Positions 42,082-50,494 of a stretch of 50,494 nt of DNA are shown in pieces. Location: assembly GCA_021732045.1 (NCBI GenBank), contig JAKFWK010000004.1:95064-145557 (forward strand), read 5' to 3'. Positions within the stretch are counted from its first letter, which is position 1; every line of letters begins with the position of its first letter. Under the pieces are notes generated by a model. The model was not told the origin of the DNA and ran no database searches. It worked only from the letters and a program-made list of their open reading frames with translations. The stretch is from Sulfurimonas sp. GTDB taxonomy: Bacteria > Campylobacterota > Campylobacteria > Campylobacterales > Sulfurimonadaceae. A program made the position numbers and the translations under genes.

Positions 42082-42375
42082 ATGATAGAACTAGCTACAC
42101 CTCAAGAGATTATAGTAAATCTTTCGAGTCTCATTGAAAATGAAAGAAGAATGCAAAATCTTCAGCAAAAAGAACTAGCATTAAAGGCGGATGTTCCACT
42201 TCCATCATATCGAGATTTTATCTATAAAAAGAGAATTTCACTCGAGAGTTTGATAAAAATATTGATTGCTCTTAGACTTTTTGATAACATTAGCGGACTT
42301 TTAAAACAACGAGAGTACAAAACTCTTGATGAGATTAAGAAGGAAGATTTACTACTAAAAAGGATTGTCAAGTGA
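42082..42375 (+). CDS. HipB-like helix-turn-helix regulator
   Basis: 97 residues. A helix-turn-helix lies at about 25-58 (LQQKELALKADVPLPSYRDF, then ISLESLIKILIALRL), as in HipB antitoxins, with a Lys-rich tail. GGAGAG precedes the ATG. Its stop overlaps the start of a hipA-like N-terminal fragment by four bases (GTGA), the usual hipBA arrangement. With no intact kinase downstream it may now act only as an autoregulator or on other targets. Confidence 0.75.
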   Translation: MIELATPQEIIVNLSSLIENERRMQNLQQKELALKADVPLPSYRDFIYKKRISLESLIKILIALRLFDNISGLLKQREYKTLDEIKKEDLLLKRIVK

Positions 42376-42512
42376 ATAGTTACGAAGTTGATGCATCTAT
42401 CTATGACAAAAAAATTGGAACAATTCTTTTAAAAAATGGTGTTGTTTATTTTGAGTATGACAAAGAGTTTAAAAACTCTAAGTTAGAAATCTCTCCGCTA
42501 AAGCTTCCTTAG
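42372..42512 (+). pseudogene. HipA/HipS N-terminal fragment (46 codons)
   Basis: From the GTG at 42372 the product has YDKKIGTILLKNG, VYFEYDKEF and ISPLKLP, the opening of the HipA N-terminal subdomain 1, then a TAG. No kinase domain follows before the asnB end at 42579; only a 15-codon in-frame piece (42513-42560) remains. It is therefore either a deleted hipA or a very short HipS-like protein. HipS of the three-part HipBST systems is about 100 residues, twice this length, so a remnant is more likely. Confidence 0.7.
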
Positions 42513-42578
42513 ATGAATGATATGTTGATGGAAAAAATCGAAGAGCATACGAAGGGATAACTAGATTCGTTATATTCT

Positions 42579-44384
42579 CTATAATAAATACTTTTTTATC
42601 CAAACACTAAGTACATAAAGTCCCCAGATGTGCTGTTTGAAGGCACCTTTTGATGCTTCTTTTATGTGCTTATCCAAAATATCTTTTTTAAATATTCCCG
42701 TCTGCTCATTTACCTCTTTTATGAGGTTTACTCTTTCGCTCTCAACTAAGTACTCCATAAAGGGATTTGAAAACCCTTTTTTTCTCCTTGAGAGTATTTT
42801 TACATCAACGAGAGGAGCTAAAACAGATTTTAACAGCGATTTTGTGACACCGTCCTTGTAGCGGAGTTTGGGGTCTATTTCAAAAATCAAAGAGGCTAGT
42901 TTATGGTCTAAAAACGGTGTTCTTGACTCGATTGAGTGAGCCATACTCATGCGGTCAAGTTTTGTTAAGTAATGCTCTGCTTGAAAGAGATGCAGGTCTA
43001 TGTTGCTATACCAGATGCTCTCATCTTTATGGAGTGAGTTATCAAATCTATCCCTATAGCTTTTGAGATATTTTAAAGAGTGATTGTCCCTGATATTTTT
43101 TCGCATTGCTATATTTTTTTGTAAATCCGTGAAATTTTCGCCGCTTGTTCTAAAGAGCAGAGTGCTGTCAAAAACTCTTTTGTATCGCTCCCACTCTCTG
43201 TTCATGGAGAAGTTCGAGTGAAAATATCCGCTTAGCCAATTTTTATTTTTGAGATTTTTTAGAGTTTCTATATCAAGAAATTCAAAATATTGTCTATACC
43301 CCAAAAAAAGTTCATCGCTTCCTTCCCCACTTAAAACAACTTTGTAGCCATCTTTTTTTATCTCTTCAAATAGCAGATACAAAGGGATAGAAGCTGGGTC
43401 ATTTAGCGGTTCATCCAGTGTTTCTAACACCTTGTCAGTTGCGTTCAAAAATTGCTCTTTTGAGACTACGATTTCTCTGTTTTTCACTCCAAGAAGCTCC
43501 GCACTCTCTCTCGCATTTGCTCTCTCATCATATTTTTCAAACCCCTCATAACCGATTGTGTAAGTTTGAAGATTTACGCCATTTTTTAAAGCGTAAGCGT
43601 TTATCGCGGCGCTATCTATGCCTCCGGAGAGAAGCGAAGCCATCGGTGCATCGGACTCAAGTCTAAGTTTTATAGACTCCTCTAAAACATTGCCGAGTTT
43701 GTAAATCGCCTCATCTTTGTCGGTTATGAGATTTGGCGAAACATCCAGTAAGTCAAAATATCTCTTTACTTCCGTTTTGCTGTTTCTAAAGATTAGATAC
43801 TCTCCGGCAGCTAACTTTTTTATGTTTTTAAAAAATGTAAAAGGCGGAGTCGGAGCCAAAAATGAGAGATAACTCAAAAGTGCATCTTCATCCATCAGGG
43901 TTTTATTTAAAAATGGAACTAAGGCCTTTATCTCCGAAGCAAACACAAACGCACTCTCATGTAGATAAAAGAGCGGTTTTTTGCCGAGTCTGTCACGGAA
44001 AAGGTAGAGTGTCCCATCATCCAGAAGCGCAATTGCAAACATACCTCTGAGATGATTTACAAAATCCAAACCCCATTTCAGATATGAGGCAATTATAACC
44101 TCGCCATCACTTTGTGTTTTAAAATCAAAGTCGCTCTTAAGTTCTTCTTTTAGCTCTTTAAAGTTATAGATCTCACCATTAAACGAAAGCAGAATTTTCT
44201 TATGTTTTAGTGGCTGATTTGAGCGGGAGTGTATGTCGGTGATGCTTAGTCTATGGTGTGCAAAAAACAGGTTCTCTCTCTGGATTACTCCACAAAAGTC
44301 TGGTCCCCTGTGGGTAAGTTTAGCGAGTGCAGATTTTGCTTTTTGCTCATCATACTCGCCGATAATTCCAAAAATAGCACACAT
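42579..44384 (-). CDS. asnB: Glutamine-hydrolysing asparagine synthetase
   Basis: 601 residues. The N-terminal Ntn glutaminase domain starts MCAIFGIIG with nucleophile Cys2 and includes HRGPDFCGV and LSFNGEIYNFKEL. The synthetase domain has the PP-loop SLLSGGIDSAAINAYA (about 252-267), SGEGSDELFLGY and SRRKKGFSNPF. It makes Asn from Asp, Gln and ATP, or amidates a sugar or peptide in surface-polymer pathways. The ATG shares one base with the stop of the upstream methyltransferase gene (ATGTAA seen on the coding strand as TAATG), so they are coupled. Confidence 0.93.
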   Translation of the reverse strand: MCAIFGIIGEYDEQKAKSALAKLTHRGPDFCGVIQRENLFFAHHRLSITDIHSRSNQPLKHKKILLSFNGEIYNFKELKEELKSDFDFKTQSDGEVIIASYLKWGLDFVNHLRGMFAIALLDDGTLYLFRDRLGKKPLFYLHESAFVFASEIKALVPFLNKTLMDEDALLSYLSFLAPTPPFTFFKNIKKLAAGEYLIFRNSKTEVKRYFDLLDVSPNLITDKDEAIYKLGNVLEESIKLRLESDAPMASLLSGGIDSAAINAYALKNGVNLQTYTIGYEGFEKYDERANARESAELLGVKNREIVVSKEQFLNATDKVLETLDEPLNDPASIPLYLLFEEIKKDGYKVVLSGEGSDELFLGYRQYFEFLDIETLKNLKNKNWLSGYFHSNFSMNREWERYKRVFDSTLLFRTSGENFTDLQKNIAMRKNIRDNHSLKYLKSYRDRFDNSLHKDESIWYSNIDLHLFQAEHYLTKLDRMSMAHSIESRTPFLDHKLASLIFEIDPKLRYKDGVTKSLLKSVLAPLVDVKILSRRKKGFSNPFMEYLVESERVNLIKEVNEQTGIFKKDILDKHIKEASKGAFKQHIWGLYVLSVWIKKYLL

Positions 44385-44980
44385 TACAAATTAATTCTCT
44401 CTTTAAAAAATCCAACTGTTATATCGTCATCCATGTAGTCATCTCTCATGATAACGCTCTTTACACCCAAATCAGCCGCAATACAGCTAATCTGCTCGGT
44501 TGTCATATAGTTGTAGGTTTCACTCTCTTTATCGCCATGAAGTACATTAAAAATAAAGCCGATTTTTGATGATGTAAAGCAGTTTCGTATAAAAAGATGT
44601 GTCTCAAAACTCTCTAGAACATTCATAGCGCCACTGCAAATATAGTAATCAGCCAATGGTAGTGAATCTTTACAAATGTCAGCAATTATTATCTCGCATC
44701 CCGTTTTGCTTGATGCAATAGAGTACATATCTGGAAGCAAATCTATACCAGCGTAGTTTTTTGGCTCTCTTTTCTTCTTCTTTAGGTAGGTAAAAAAATC
44801 ACCAAATCCACATCCTGCGTCAGCTATGGTGTAACCACTTATATCATTGGGTAACATCTCTAAAATAATTTTAAATCTTAATTTCTGAGATTCGCTGGAG
44901 TGCCAATTCACACCTTTTGCTGTGGTCCCAAATTTCTCTATAGCTGAGGAGTAAAATTTTTCGTTATCGATGCGCGGCAT
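44384..44980 (-). CDS. SAM-dependent methyltransferase
   Basis: 198 residues. Motif I is IADAGCGFGDFFTYL (about 52-66), followed by NYAGIDLLPDMYSIA (motif II) and DYYICSGAMNVLES. The opening KFYSSAIEKFGTTAKGVNWHS is conserved in a group of class I methyltransferases whose substrates are not known to me. One-base overlap with asnB suggests they serve a common pathway, such as surface glycan or a modified peptide. Confidence 0.8.
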   Translation of the reverse strand: MPRIDNEKFYSSAIEKFGTTAKGVNWHSSESQKLRFKIILEMLPNDISGYTIADAGCGFGDFFTYLKKKKREPKNYAGIDLLPDMYSIASSKTGCEIIIADICKDSLPLADYYICSGAMNVLESFETHLFIRNCFTSSKIGFIFNVLHGDKESETYNYMTTEQISCIAADLGVKSVIMRDDYMDDDITVGFFKERINL

Positions 44981-44997
44981 ATTTTAGTATAGATAAA

Positions 44998-45369
44998 TTA
45001 TAGATATTTCAATATACAAGGTACGCCATCGTCCGTATCTCTCATGTTTTCAAAATCTCTTATATCACTACTTATAGCCTCTACAAAATTCTCTAAGCAT
45101 CTGTTTAGTTGCTCTTTCGCCTCTTCTACTAACTTTTCTTGTTCCGCTTGGGTGGCTTGGAGCTGAGAGAGTATCTTTAAGAAGTACTCTTTATTATCAG
45201 TAAGTAGGATGATCTCCTCTTTTTTTACCCATTTTCTTTGGGGTTTGTCGTCTATTATAAACTCAAAAATTACATTGTCACTGTTTTTTGAGGCGATATA
45301 TTTTGGTACTTTAAACCCTACAAAAGAGCGAAGAGGTTGGTCTAGTTGCTTCTTTATAACATAATACAT
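44998..45369 (-). CDS. Hypothetical protein with C-terminal coiled coil
   Basis: 123 residues. The first 55 look like a small beta domain (SFVGFKVPKYIASK, then IFEFIIDDKPQRKWVKKEEI), followed by a charged coiled coil at about 60-105 and a C-terminus with PCILKYL. No signal peptide and no recognised family. It lies between the antiporter gene (59 bp upstream) and the methyltransferase gene (17 bp downstream), in the same direction. Confidence 0.6.
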   Translation of the reverse strand: MYYVIKKQLDQPLRSFVGFKVPKYIASKNSDNVIFEFIIDDKPQRKWVKKEEIILLTDNKEYFLKILSQLQATQAEQEKLVEEAKEQLNRCLENFVEAISSDIRDFENMRDTDDGVPCILKYL

Positions 45370-45428
45370 CTCGCAACCCTAATATGAATTTTTTACACTA
45401 TTACGGAATGTCAGCATTTTTTATACCA

Positions 45429-46586
45429 TTATCTTTTTTTATAAATATAGTATATTAAAAAATTTAATATACTCATTATAATAATACCGGACAACATACC
45501 AGCAACAACAAAAGATAGATATTCACTCTGCGTGATTAGTTTAGCTTCGTAAGCGATTGTGGATATCGCAATAAGAAATGTTAGGGGCATAGAGTCACCA
45601 AGAGCCAATAAAAATGTCTCTTTAGGATTTAGATGTGAGCTGTACGCAATATATGAGCCAATAATTCTGACAGAGACAATAGCCAATAAGATAAGCAGAG
45701 CATGAGAGATAATATCACTGCCAAAAATAAGGTCTAGATTGAGTGTAGTTCCAACATAAATAAAGAAAACAGGAATCAAAAAGCCAAATCCTACTTTATG
45801 CAGAGTGTGTGGCAAATCTTTTTTATGCTCAAAAAAGTTAGCGATATAGATGCCAGCAAAGAACGCGCCCAAAACCATATCTATATGGAGTATATTCATG
45901 ATGGCAATTAGAATAATAAACAGAGCAACGCTTATTCTGACACTTTGAACCTTAGAGTCATCTTCTGGCATTATAATTTTTTTTAGTTCTGGATACCACC
46001 AAAATATGATATTTAGAAGCTTAAATGAGTAATAAATTAGAAAGAGAACTATAAAAAATATAGATATATTTTTGTAAAAATCAAATCCTAGCCTAAAATG
46101 AATAAATGACTCATAGATGACAATAGCAGAAATACTAACTATTTCGCCGATAACACCAACAATCAAAACCATCTCAAGCCACTTAAACTCTTTGCCATGT
46201 TCGTTTATAAGAGCCATAATCATCCCTAGAGATACTATGGGAATAGCGACTATATAGACAGGATTCAGATCAAAAATAAGATATATTCCAAAAGAGAGGG
46301 CATAAAGAGTGCTAAAATAGACAATTGCATTTTTAAAAATTTTCTCTTTTTGAGACTTAAATCTCTTTAGGTCTATCTCTTGCCCTGCTAAAAACATTAG
46401 GTAGAAAAAACCTATTTTAGAGAGATCTTTAAACACCTCGTTGCCTGAATCAAGCACTCCAAGCCAGAGTGCGACAGAGCCTAAAAGAATCTCTACAACA
46501 GCTAAGGGAAGTTTAGTTCTGTTTGAGAAAATCGGCGAAAGGACTATTAAAAAAGCAATGCTTATAAACAGAGTTGAGTTGCTCAT
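45429..46586 (-). CDS. CPA2-type cation:proton antiporter
   Basis: 385 residues, almost entirely hydrophobic, with about 11-12 membrane segments, as in the KefB/NapA-type Na+/H+ exchanger domain. The N-terminal LPLAVVEILLGSVALWLG and the FYLMFLAGQEIDLKRF segment fit the family, and a short positively charged C-terminus takes the place of a regulatory TrkA-N domain, so it is a minimal exchanger. The likely role is pH or Na+/K+ homeostasis. AGG lies six bases before the ATG, which is six bases after the bioB stop. Confidence 0.88.
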   Translation of the reverse strand: MSNSTLFISIAFLIVLSPIFSNRTKLPLAVVEILLGSVALWLGVLDSGNEVFKDLSKIGFFYLMFLAGQEIDLKRFKSQKEKIFKNAIVYFSTLYALSFGIYLIFDLNPVYIVAIPIVSLGMIMALINEHGKEFKWLEMVLIVGVIGEIVSISAIVIYESFIHFRLGFDFYKNISIFFIVLFLIYYSFKLLNIIFWWYPELKKIIMPEDDSKVQSVRISVALFIILIAIMNILHIDMVLGAFFAGIYIANFFEHKKDLPHTLHKVGFGFLIPVFFIYVGTTLNLDLIFGSDIISHALLILLAIVSVRIIGSYIAYSSHLNPKETFLLALGDSMPLTFLIAISTIAYEAKLITQSEYLSFVVAGMLSGIIIMSILNFLIYYIYKKR

Positions 46587-46592
46587 TTTAAC

Positions 46593-47435
46593 CTAAACAC
46601 TTTTAGCAATAGTAAGATTTAGAGACTTTAACATCTCCAAGTCTCTACTTTTTGCTCGTCCGCTTGTTGTGAGATAGTCACCTATAACAATGGAGTTTGC
46701 ACCGTTTGCAAAGATTTCGCTTTGTCTATCTCCAAACATTAACTCTCTGCCACCTGCCACCATTATTCGCATAGCATTTGGAACCAATTTTCTTGTTAGT
46801 TTTATAAGTTCTAGTGCTTCATTAACGCTTAGGGAGTTAGGTTTTAGTTCTAGCGCTTCATTGTGATGGTAAAAGTTTATAGGAACTGATGTTGGATTTA
46901 GTAATTCAAGTGCTTTGAGCATAGAGATTCTCTCTTCATGGCTCTCGCCAAGACCAAAAATCCCACCGCTTATAAGAACTAGACCAGCTTCGTTTACATT
47001 TTGACAAGTCTCAAATCTCTCATCCCATGAGTGGGTTGTGCATATTTGCGGATAAAACTCTCTTGAGGTCTCTAGGTTGTGATTGTAGGCTTTTATGCCA
47101 GCTTTTTTCAAAGTTAACAACTGTTCTTTAGTTGCTGTTCCGTTGCAGGCAATGAGTCTAAGTTCTGGTGTCTCTTTTGTTAAAATTCTCGCAGTATTGC
47201 AAACAAATTCTAATGATTTTTCGTTTAATCCTTTGTCGGCAGTAACCAAGCAGAAGCCCAAAGCTCCGCTATCTCTTGCAGATTTTGCCTCTTTTATAAT
47301 CTCTTCGATTGGCTTTTGTTTATATCGCGCAATGTCAGCTTTATATCTCACACTTTGAGAGCAAAATTTACAATCTTCGTTGCATGTTCCACTATTTATA
47401 TTGCAGATTGAACATAAGAAAATATTGTTACCCAT
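46593..47435 (-). CDS. bioB: Biotin synthase
   Basis: 280 residues from the ATG at 47435, which overlaps the upstream stop and has GAGAGA in place; an ATG at 47450 would add five. The radical-SAM motif is CNEDCKFCSQ (CxxxCxxC). Downstream HNLETSREFYP, ISGGIFGLGES and MVAGGRELMFGD are typical of BioB and supply the ligands of the second Fe-S cluster, including the Asn, Cys and Arg positions. It inserts sulfur into dethiobiotin. No other bio gene is near. Confidence 0.94.
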   Translation of the reverse strand: MGNNIFLCSICNINSGTCNEDCKFCSQSVRYKADIARYKQKPIEEIIKEAKSARDSGALGFCLVTADKGLNEKSLEFVCNTARILTKETPELRLIACNGTATKEQLLTLKKAGIKAYNHNLETSREFYPQICTTHSWDERFETCQNVNEAGLVLISGGIFGLGESHEERISMLKALELLNPTSVPINFYHHNEALELKPNSLSVNEALELIKLTRKLVPNAMRIMVAGGRELMFGDRQSEIFANGANSIVIGDYLTTSGRAKSRDLEMLKSLNLTIAKSV

Positions 47436-47961
47436 GATGTTCTCTCTCATATTTATAATGCTTCTCTTCTATCATGTCGCTCTTGTTTGCCCTTGTGTAG
47501 TGTGTTACAAAAAAGCTCTCTCTTGTGACTTCAAGCATCGCCCACTCTGAGATTGGTTTGTTTCTGGCGCAAACTTCTCCGGGGTTCAAGAAGAGAGTAT
47601 TTCCTCTAAAGTCGGTATCAAATATATGCGTATGACCAAACACAACAACATCCGCATCTGGTGACATATAAAAAGGAAGGTGCATAAGCTTAAATTTTGT
47701 GTTTGCTAGTTTGAAGTGGTAAGGCTCTTGAACAAGGTTAAAATTGTTATGAAACTCTGTTAAATGTGCATCGTTGTTTCCATAAACGGCAACATATTTA
47801 ACACCACTATCACGAAGAAGCTCGAGTGTTTCAAACTTGCAAACATCCCCTGCATGGATTATAAACTCTACACCATTTTTCACTAAAGCATCTATGGCTC
47901 TTTTGGCCTTTTTTACTTTAGAGTGAGTGTCTGAGATAATCCCTACTTTTATGCTCTTCAT
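47428..47961 (-). CDS. YfcE/MJ0936-type metallophosphoesterase
   Basis: 177 residues with the calcineurin-like motifs: GIISDTHSK (8-16) for the first metal Asp/His, HAGDVCKF, YGNNDAH (the GNHD/E variant) and VFGHTHIFD, then LNPGEV. Proteins of this group hydrolyse phosphodiesters in vitro; the natural substrate is unknown. It lies three bases after topA and overlaps bioB by 8 bp. Confidence 0.9.
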   Translation of the reverse strand: MKSIKVGIISDTHSKVKKAKRAIDALVKNGVEFIIHAGDVCKFETLELLRDSGVKYVAVYGNNDAHLTEFHNNFNLVQEPYHFKLANTKFKLMHLPFYMSPDADVVVFGHTHIFDTDFRGNTLFLNPGEVCARNKPISEWAMLEVTRESFFVTHYTRANKSDMIEEKHYKYEREHHG

Positions 47962-47964
47962 CTA

Positions 47965-50181
47965 CTATTTTAGTTCCTCTTTAGGCGTTCTTGCTTTACA
48001 TTTTACACACTCGTAAACCTCTTTGCCTCTGTAAACTCTCTCTGCCAAAACGCCACCGCATCCATCTTCTTTACATTTTATAGTTGAAGGTTCAAATTTT
48101 GATATAAATTTACATTTAGGATAACTTTCGCATCCCCAAAATGCACCTCTTCTTGAGAGTTTCCATACAAGTCTGCTACCACAATCAGGACATGGAACAT
48201 CTGAGCTTTTGCTCTCTTGCTCCATGCTTTTTGTGCTTTTACACTCAGGATAACCGCTGCATGCTAAAAACTTGCCGTTTCTACCACTTTTAACAACCAT
48301 CTCTTTTCCACATTTATCACAAATCTCATCGCTCTTTTGCTCACCTGAGTCAGCTTTTTCTTCGCCCTCAACCTGCTCTGTGTATTTACACTTAGGAAAA
48401 CCGCTACAAGCTATAAACTCGCCAAATCGCCCAGAGCGAAGCAGTAACTCTTCCCCGCATTTTGGACAAGCTCTGCCTAATGGCTGTGAAGTTTTAAGTG
48501 AGATGATGTTTGTCTTTGCCTCTTCAACCTGCGTAATAAAAGGAGAGTAGAAATCTTTTAAAAGTACCTGCCAGTCAATGTTTCCCTCTGCAACTTCATC
48601 GAGTTTTTCTTCCATGTTGGCTGTAAAAGAGATATCTACAATGTTCGCAAAATTTTTCTCTAAAATATCTGTAACCGTGAACGCCATCTCAGTTGGAACT
48701 ATCTGTTTGTTTTCTATATTTACATAAGTACGATTACTAAGTGTTGCAATTGTTGGCGCATAAGTAGATGGTCTTCCAACACCCTCGGATTCTAGTTTTT
48801 TGATAAGACTTGCTTCAGAGTAACGAGCTGGTGGTTCTGTGAAGTGTTGCTCTGGTTTTGTGCTTTGAAGCTCGATTTTATCGCCCTCTTTTAGAGTTGG
48901 AAGAAGCTTATCTTTATCTTCGGTTCCTGTGAGTGCGTAAAAACCGTCAAAGGTAAGTTTTCTGCCACTCGCTCTAAATTCGTTCTCTTTTCCACTAAAG
49001 ATGATGCTTTGTTGCTCAAAAATAGCGTCGCTCATTTGACAAGATACAAATCTCTCATAAATCAAACGGTAAAGTTTAATCTCGTCAGCTTTAAGAAACT
49101 TTTCTGCAATTTGTGGAGTAAAACTTAGCATTGTTGGGCGGATTGCCTCGTGCGCTTCTTGTGCACCTTTTGCTTTTTTGTTATAAACTTTTGGCTCTTT
49201 TGGAAGATATTTTTCTCCAAATCTACTAAGTATCATCTCTCTAACTGCTTCAACCGCCTCGTTTGCAAGATTTAGTGAATCAGTTCTCATATATGTTATA
49301 ACACCCGAGGTTCCATCAGGAGTTTTTACACCCTCATAAAGTGTTTGTGCTACCATCATAGTTTTTTGCGGAGTAAATCCGAGTTTACTAGATGCGGTCT
49401 GTTGAAGAGTTGATGTCATAAATGGCGGTGGAGTTGAGCTTTTTCTCTGCTTTGTCTCTATTGAGGTTATAACAAAAGAGTCACTTTTTACACTTTTAGC
49501 GATGTTATGTGCATCTTGTTTGTTGGTAATCGAGAGTTTTGAGAGCTTCTCGTCCTTATGCAGGATAAGCGCCGCTTCTATCTCTTTTTTAAACAGCGTA
49601 TCAATAGTCCAGTATTCAACAGGAACAAACGCTTTAATCTCCCGTTCTCTATCCACAACAAGCTTTAGAGTCGAGGATTGAACGCGTCCGCCAGAGAGCC
49701 CTTTTTGAATTTTTGAACTTAAAAGTGGGGAGAGTTTATAGCCCACAACGCGGTCAAGCAGACGGCGAGCTTGTTGAGCATTTACCATGTCCATATCAAT
49801 CTTGCGAGCAGATTCAAGTGCGTGCTGAATTGCCGTTTTTGTAATCTCATGAAAAACGATGCGAGGAAGCTCTGTCGGGTCTCTTTTTATTGCATGAGCT
49901 ATATGCCAGCCAATAGCCTCACCCTCACGGTCCTCATCGGTCGCGATATATATGGTTTCACTCTTTTTAGCCAAAGCCGCTATCTCTTTTACAGTTGCGG
50001 CGTTCTCTTTTGCCACGCTATAAGCAGGCACAAGGTTCTCATTTTCATCTATCGTGATGCCAAAACGAGACTTTGGCAAATCTCTTATATGCCCCTTGGA
50101 TGCGATAACTTCATACTCTTTACCCAAGAAGTTTTTTATGGTTTTAGCTTTTGCTGGTGATTCGACGATAATTAAATTCAA
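47965..50181 (-). CDS. topA: DNA topoisomerase I
   Basis: 738 residues. The N-terminal Toprim domain begins MNLIIVESPAKAKTIKNFLG and includes ATDEDREGEAIGWH. The catalytic tyrosine is in GVITYMRTDSL (about residue 297). The tail has four Cys4 zinc-finger units (CPKCG...CSGFPKC, CDKCG...CSGYPEC, CPDCG...CESYPKC and CKEDGCGG...CVKC) at about 575-735. It relaxes negative supercoils. It is the first gene of the minus-strand run topA-yfcE-bioB-antiporter and is divergent from flagellin. Confidence 0.97.
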   Translation of the reverse strand: MNLIIVESPAKAKTIKNFLGKEYEVIASKGHIRDLPKSRFGITIDENENLVPAYSVAKENAATVKEIAALAKKSETIYIATDEDREGEAIGWHIAHAIKRDPTELPRIVFHEITKTAIQHALESARKIDMDMVNAQQARRLLDRVVGYKLSPLLSSKIQKGLSGGRVQSSTLKLVVDREREIKAFVPVEYWTIDTLFKKEIEAALILHKDEKLSKLSITNKQDAHNIAKSVKSDSFVITSIETKQRKSSTPPPFMTSTLQQTASSKLGFTPQKTMMVAQTLYEGVKTPDGTSGVITYMRTDSLNLANEAVEAVREMILSRFGEKYLPKEPKVYNKKAKGAQEAHEAIRPTMLSFTPQIAEKFLKADEIKLYRLIYERFVSCQMSDAIFEQQSIIFSGKENEFRASGRKLTFDGFYALTGTEDKDKLLPTLKEGDKIELQSTKPEQHFTEPPARYSEASLIKKLESEGVGRPSTYAPTIATLSNRTYVNIENKQIVPTEMAFTVTDILEKNFANIVDISFTANMEEKLDEVAEGNIDWQVLLKDFYSPFITQVEEAKTNIISLKTSQPLGRACPKCGEELLLRSGRFGEFIACSGFPKCKYTEQVEGEEKADSGEQKSDEICDKCGKEMVVKSGRNGKFLACSGYPECKSTKSMEQESKSSDVPCPDCGSRLVWKLSRRGAFWGCESYPKCKFISKFEPSTIKCKEDGCGGVLAERVYRGKEVYECVKCKARTPKEELK

Positions 50182-50263
50182 ATAGTTTTCCTATATATAG
50201 TATAGTTTTTAGTGGCGAAAGTGTATCGAAAAAAATTTAAATAAAGAAAAGCACTAAATTTAT

Positions 50264-50290
50264 TAAAGTTATTTTTTGTGTTACCGATTT
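50264..50290 (+). promoter_or_regulatory. Sigma-28 (FliA) promoter of the flagellin gene
   Basis: TAAAGTTA (50264-50271), an 11-base spacer, and ACCGATTT (50283-50290) closely follow the FliA consensus TAAAGTTT-N11-GCCGATAA. It lies about 78 bp before the flagellin ATG, leaving an untranslated leader of about 70 bases. Confidence 0.8.
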
Positions 50291-50367
50291 AGTTAGAGTC
50301 AAGGCAAGGAAGCTGAGATAAAAATTAAACCAAAGGGCGTAAGGCTCTTACCCAAAAAGGATTTATT

Positions 50368-50494
50368 ATGGGATTTAGAATTAACACAAACACTGCGGCA
50401 CTTAACTCACACCAAGCTGCTACAACGAACAACAGAAACTTAGATAACTCTCTAAGCAAATTATCTTCAGGTCTTAGAATCAACAAAGCGGCGG
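50368..50494 (+). CDS. Flagellin, N-terminal part (runs off the window)
   Basis: 42 codons are visible: [20 protein letters not shown], then [21 protein letters not shown], the conserved D0 helix of bacterial flagellins. AAAAAGG precedes the ATG. With the FliA-type promoter upstream it is a late flagellar gene. Whether it is FlaA or FlaB cannot be told. Confidence 0.95.
   Translation, partial: MGFRINTNTAALNSHQAATTNNRNLDNSLSKLSSGLRINKAA

Noticed and set aside
1..50494. CRISPR arrays, complete insertion sequences, prophage genes or rRNA
   Set aside because: No regularly spaced repeats, transposase, integrase, phage structural genes or rRNA sequence were found on either strand.

Overview
The window is about 50 kb of AT-rich bacterial chromosome, most consistent with a Campylobacterota (epsilonproteobacterial) organism of the Sulfurimonas type. 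The reasons are the family mix and order: an SUV3-like helicase, a gltX next to a SurA-like periplasmic protein, FlgE hook genes with GG-N10-GC sigma-54 promoters, a flagellin with a TAAAGTT-N11-CCGAT sigma-28 promoter, PurT, a CPA2 antiporter beside bioB/topA, and low GC with short Shine-Dalgarno sites. The genus is inferred; no rRNA gene is present to confirm it.

Layout. (1) 1-3560, minus strand: a tightly packed operon of a rhodanese-like protein, a DUF309 protein, an ankyrin-repeat lipoprotein, thioredoxin 2 and two further lipoproteins. The last runs off the left edge and shares a perfect 135-bp DNA repeat with the ankyrin gene. (2) 3642-7210: an SUV3-like helicase and a convergent polysaccharide deacetylase. 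(3) 7353-12228: a TonB-receptor-like outer-membrane protein, a small exported protein and a GGDEF-EAL enzyme with overlapping ends, then a stand-alone degenerate GGDEF-like protein. (4) 12298-19044: a small secreted repeat protein, then fliK-flgD-flgE-type genes and a large flgE hook gene, each transcription unit preceded by a sigma-54-like promoter. (5) 19148-24053: purT, a two-subunit fumarate reductase/succinate dehydrogenase-type enzyme with unusual cofactor motifs, yajQ, a coiled-coil HTH-like protein and tRNA-Ser(GGA).

(6) 24163-28454, the most accessory-looking part: an ABC-F ATPase, a MntA/HepT (MNT-HEPN) toxin-antitoxin pair, a 149-bp element with inverted ends, and an operon of a SigZ-like ECF sigma factor with an ArsM arsenite methyltransferase. 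(7) 28616-41836: housekeeping and metabolic genes (tex, UDP-glucuronate epimerase, an RMD1/DUF155 protein, a methyltransferase, a CopD-like membrane protein, arsC, a LOG-family protein, a NifU-like protein without cluster cysteines, dCMP deaminase, SurA-like protein, gltX, carbonic anhydrase) plus an HD-GYP protein with a periplasmic c-type haem motif. (8) 42082-42512: a hipB-like regulator followed by only the first 46 codons of hipA. (9) 42579-50181, minus strand: topA, yfcE-like, bioB, a CPA2 antiporter, a hypothetical gene, a methyltransferase and asnB, probably one long operon. (10) 50368-end: start of a flagellin gene.

Themes. Cyclic-di-GMP signalling recurs: a GGDEF-EAL enzyme tied to an outer-membrane receptor, a dead GGDEF-like protein and a haem-bearing HD-GYP phosphodiesterase, in the same window as hook, hook-length and flagellin genes. 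Arsenic or metalloid handling appears twice (arsC and sigZ-arsM). No CRISPR array, complete insertion sequence, prophage or rRNA operon was seen. No gene-free gap exceeds 300 bases; the largest are 26802-27058 and 41837-42081, described below.
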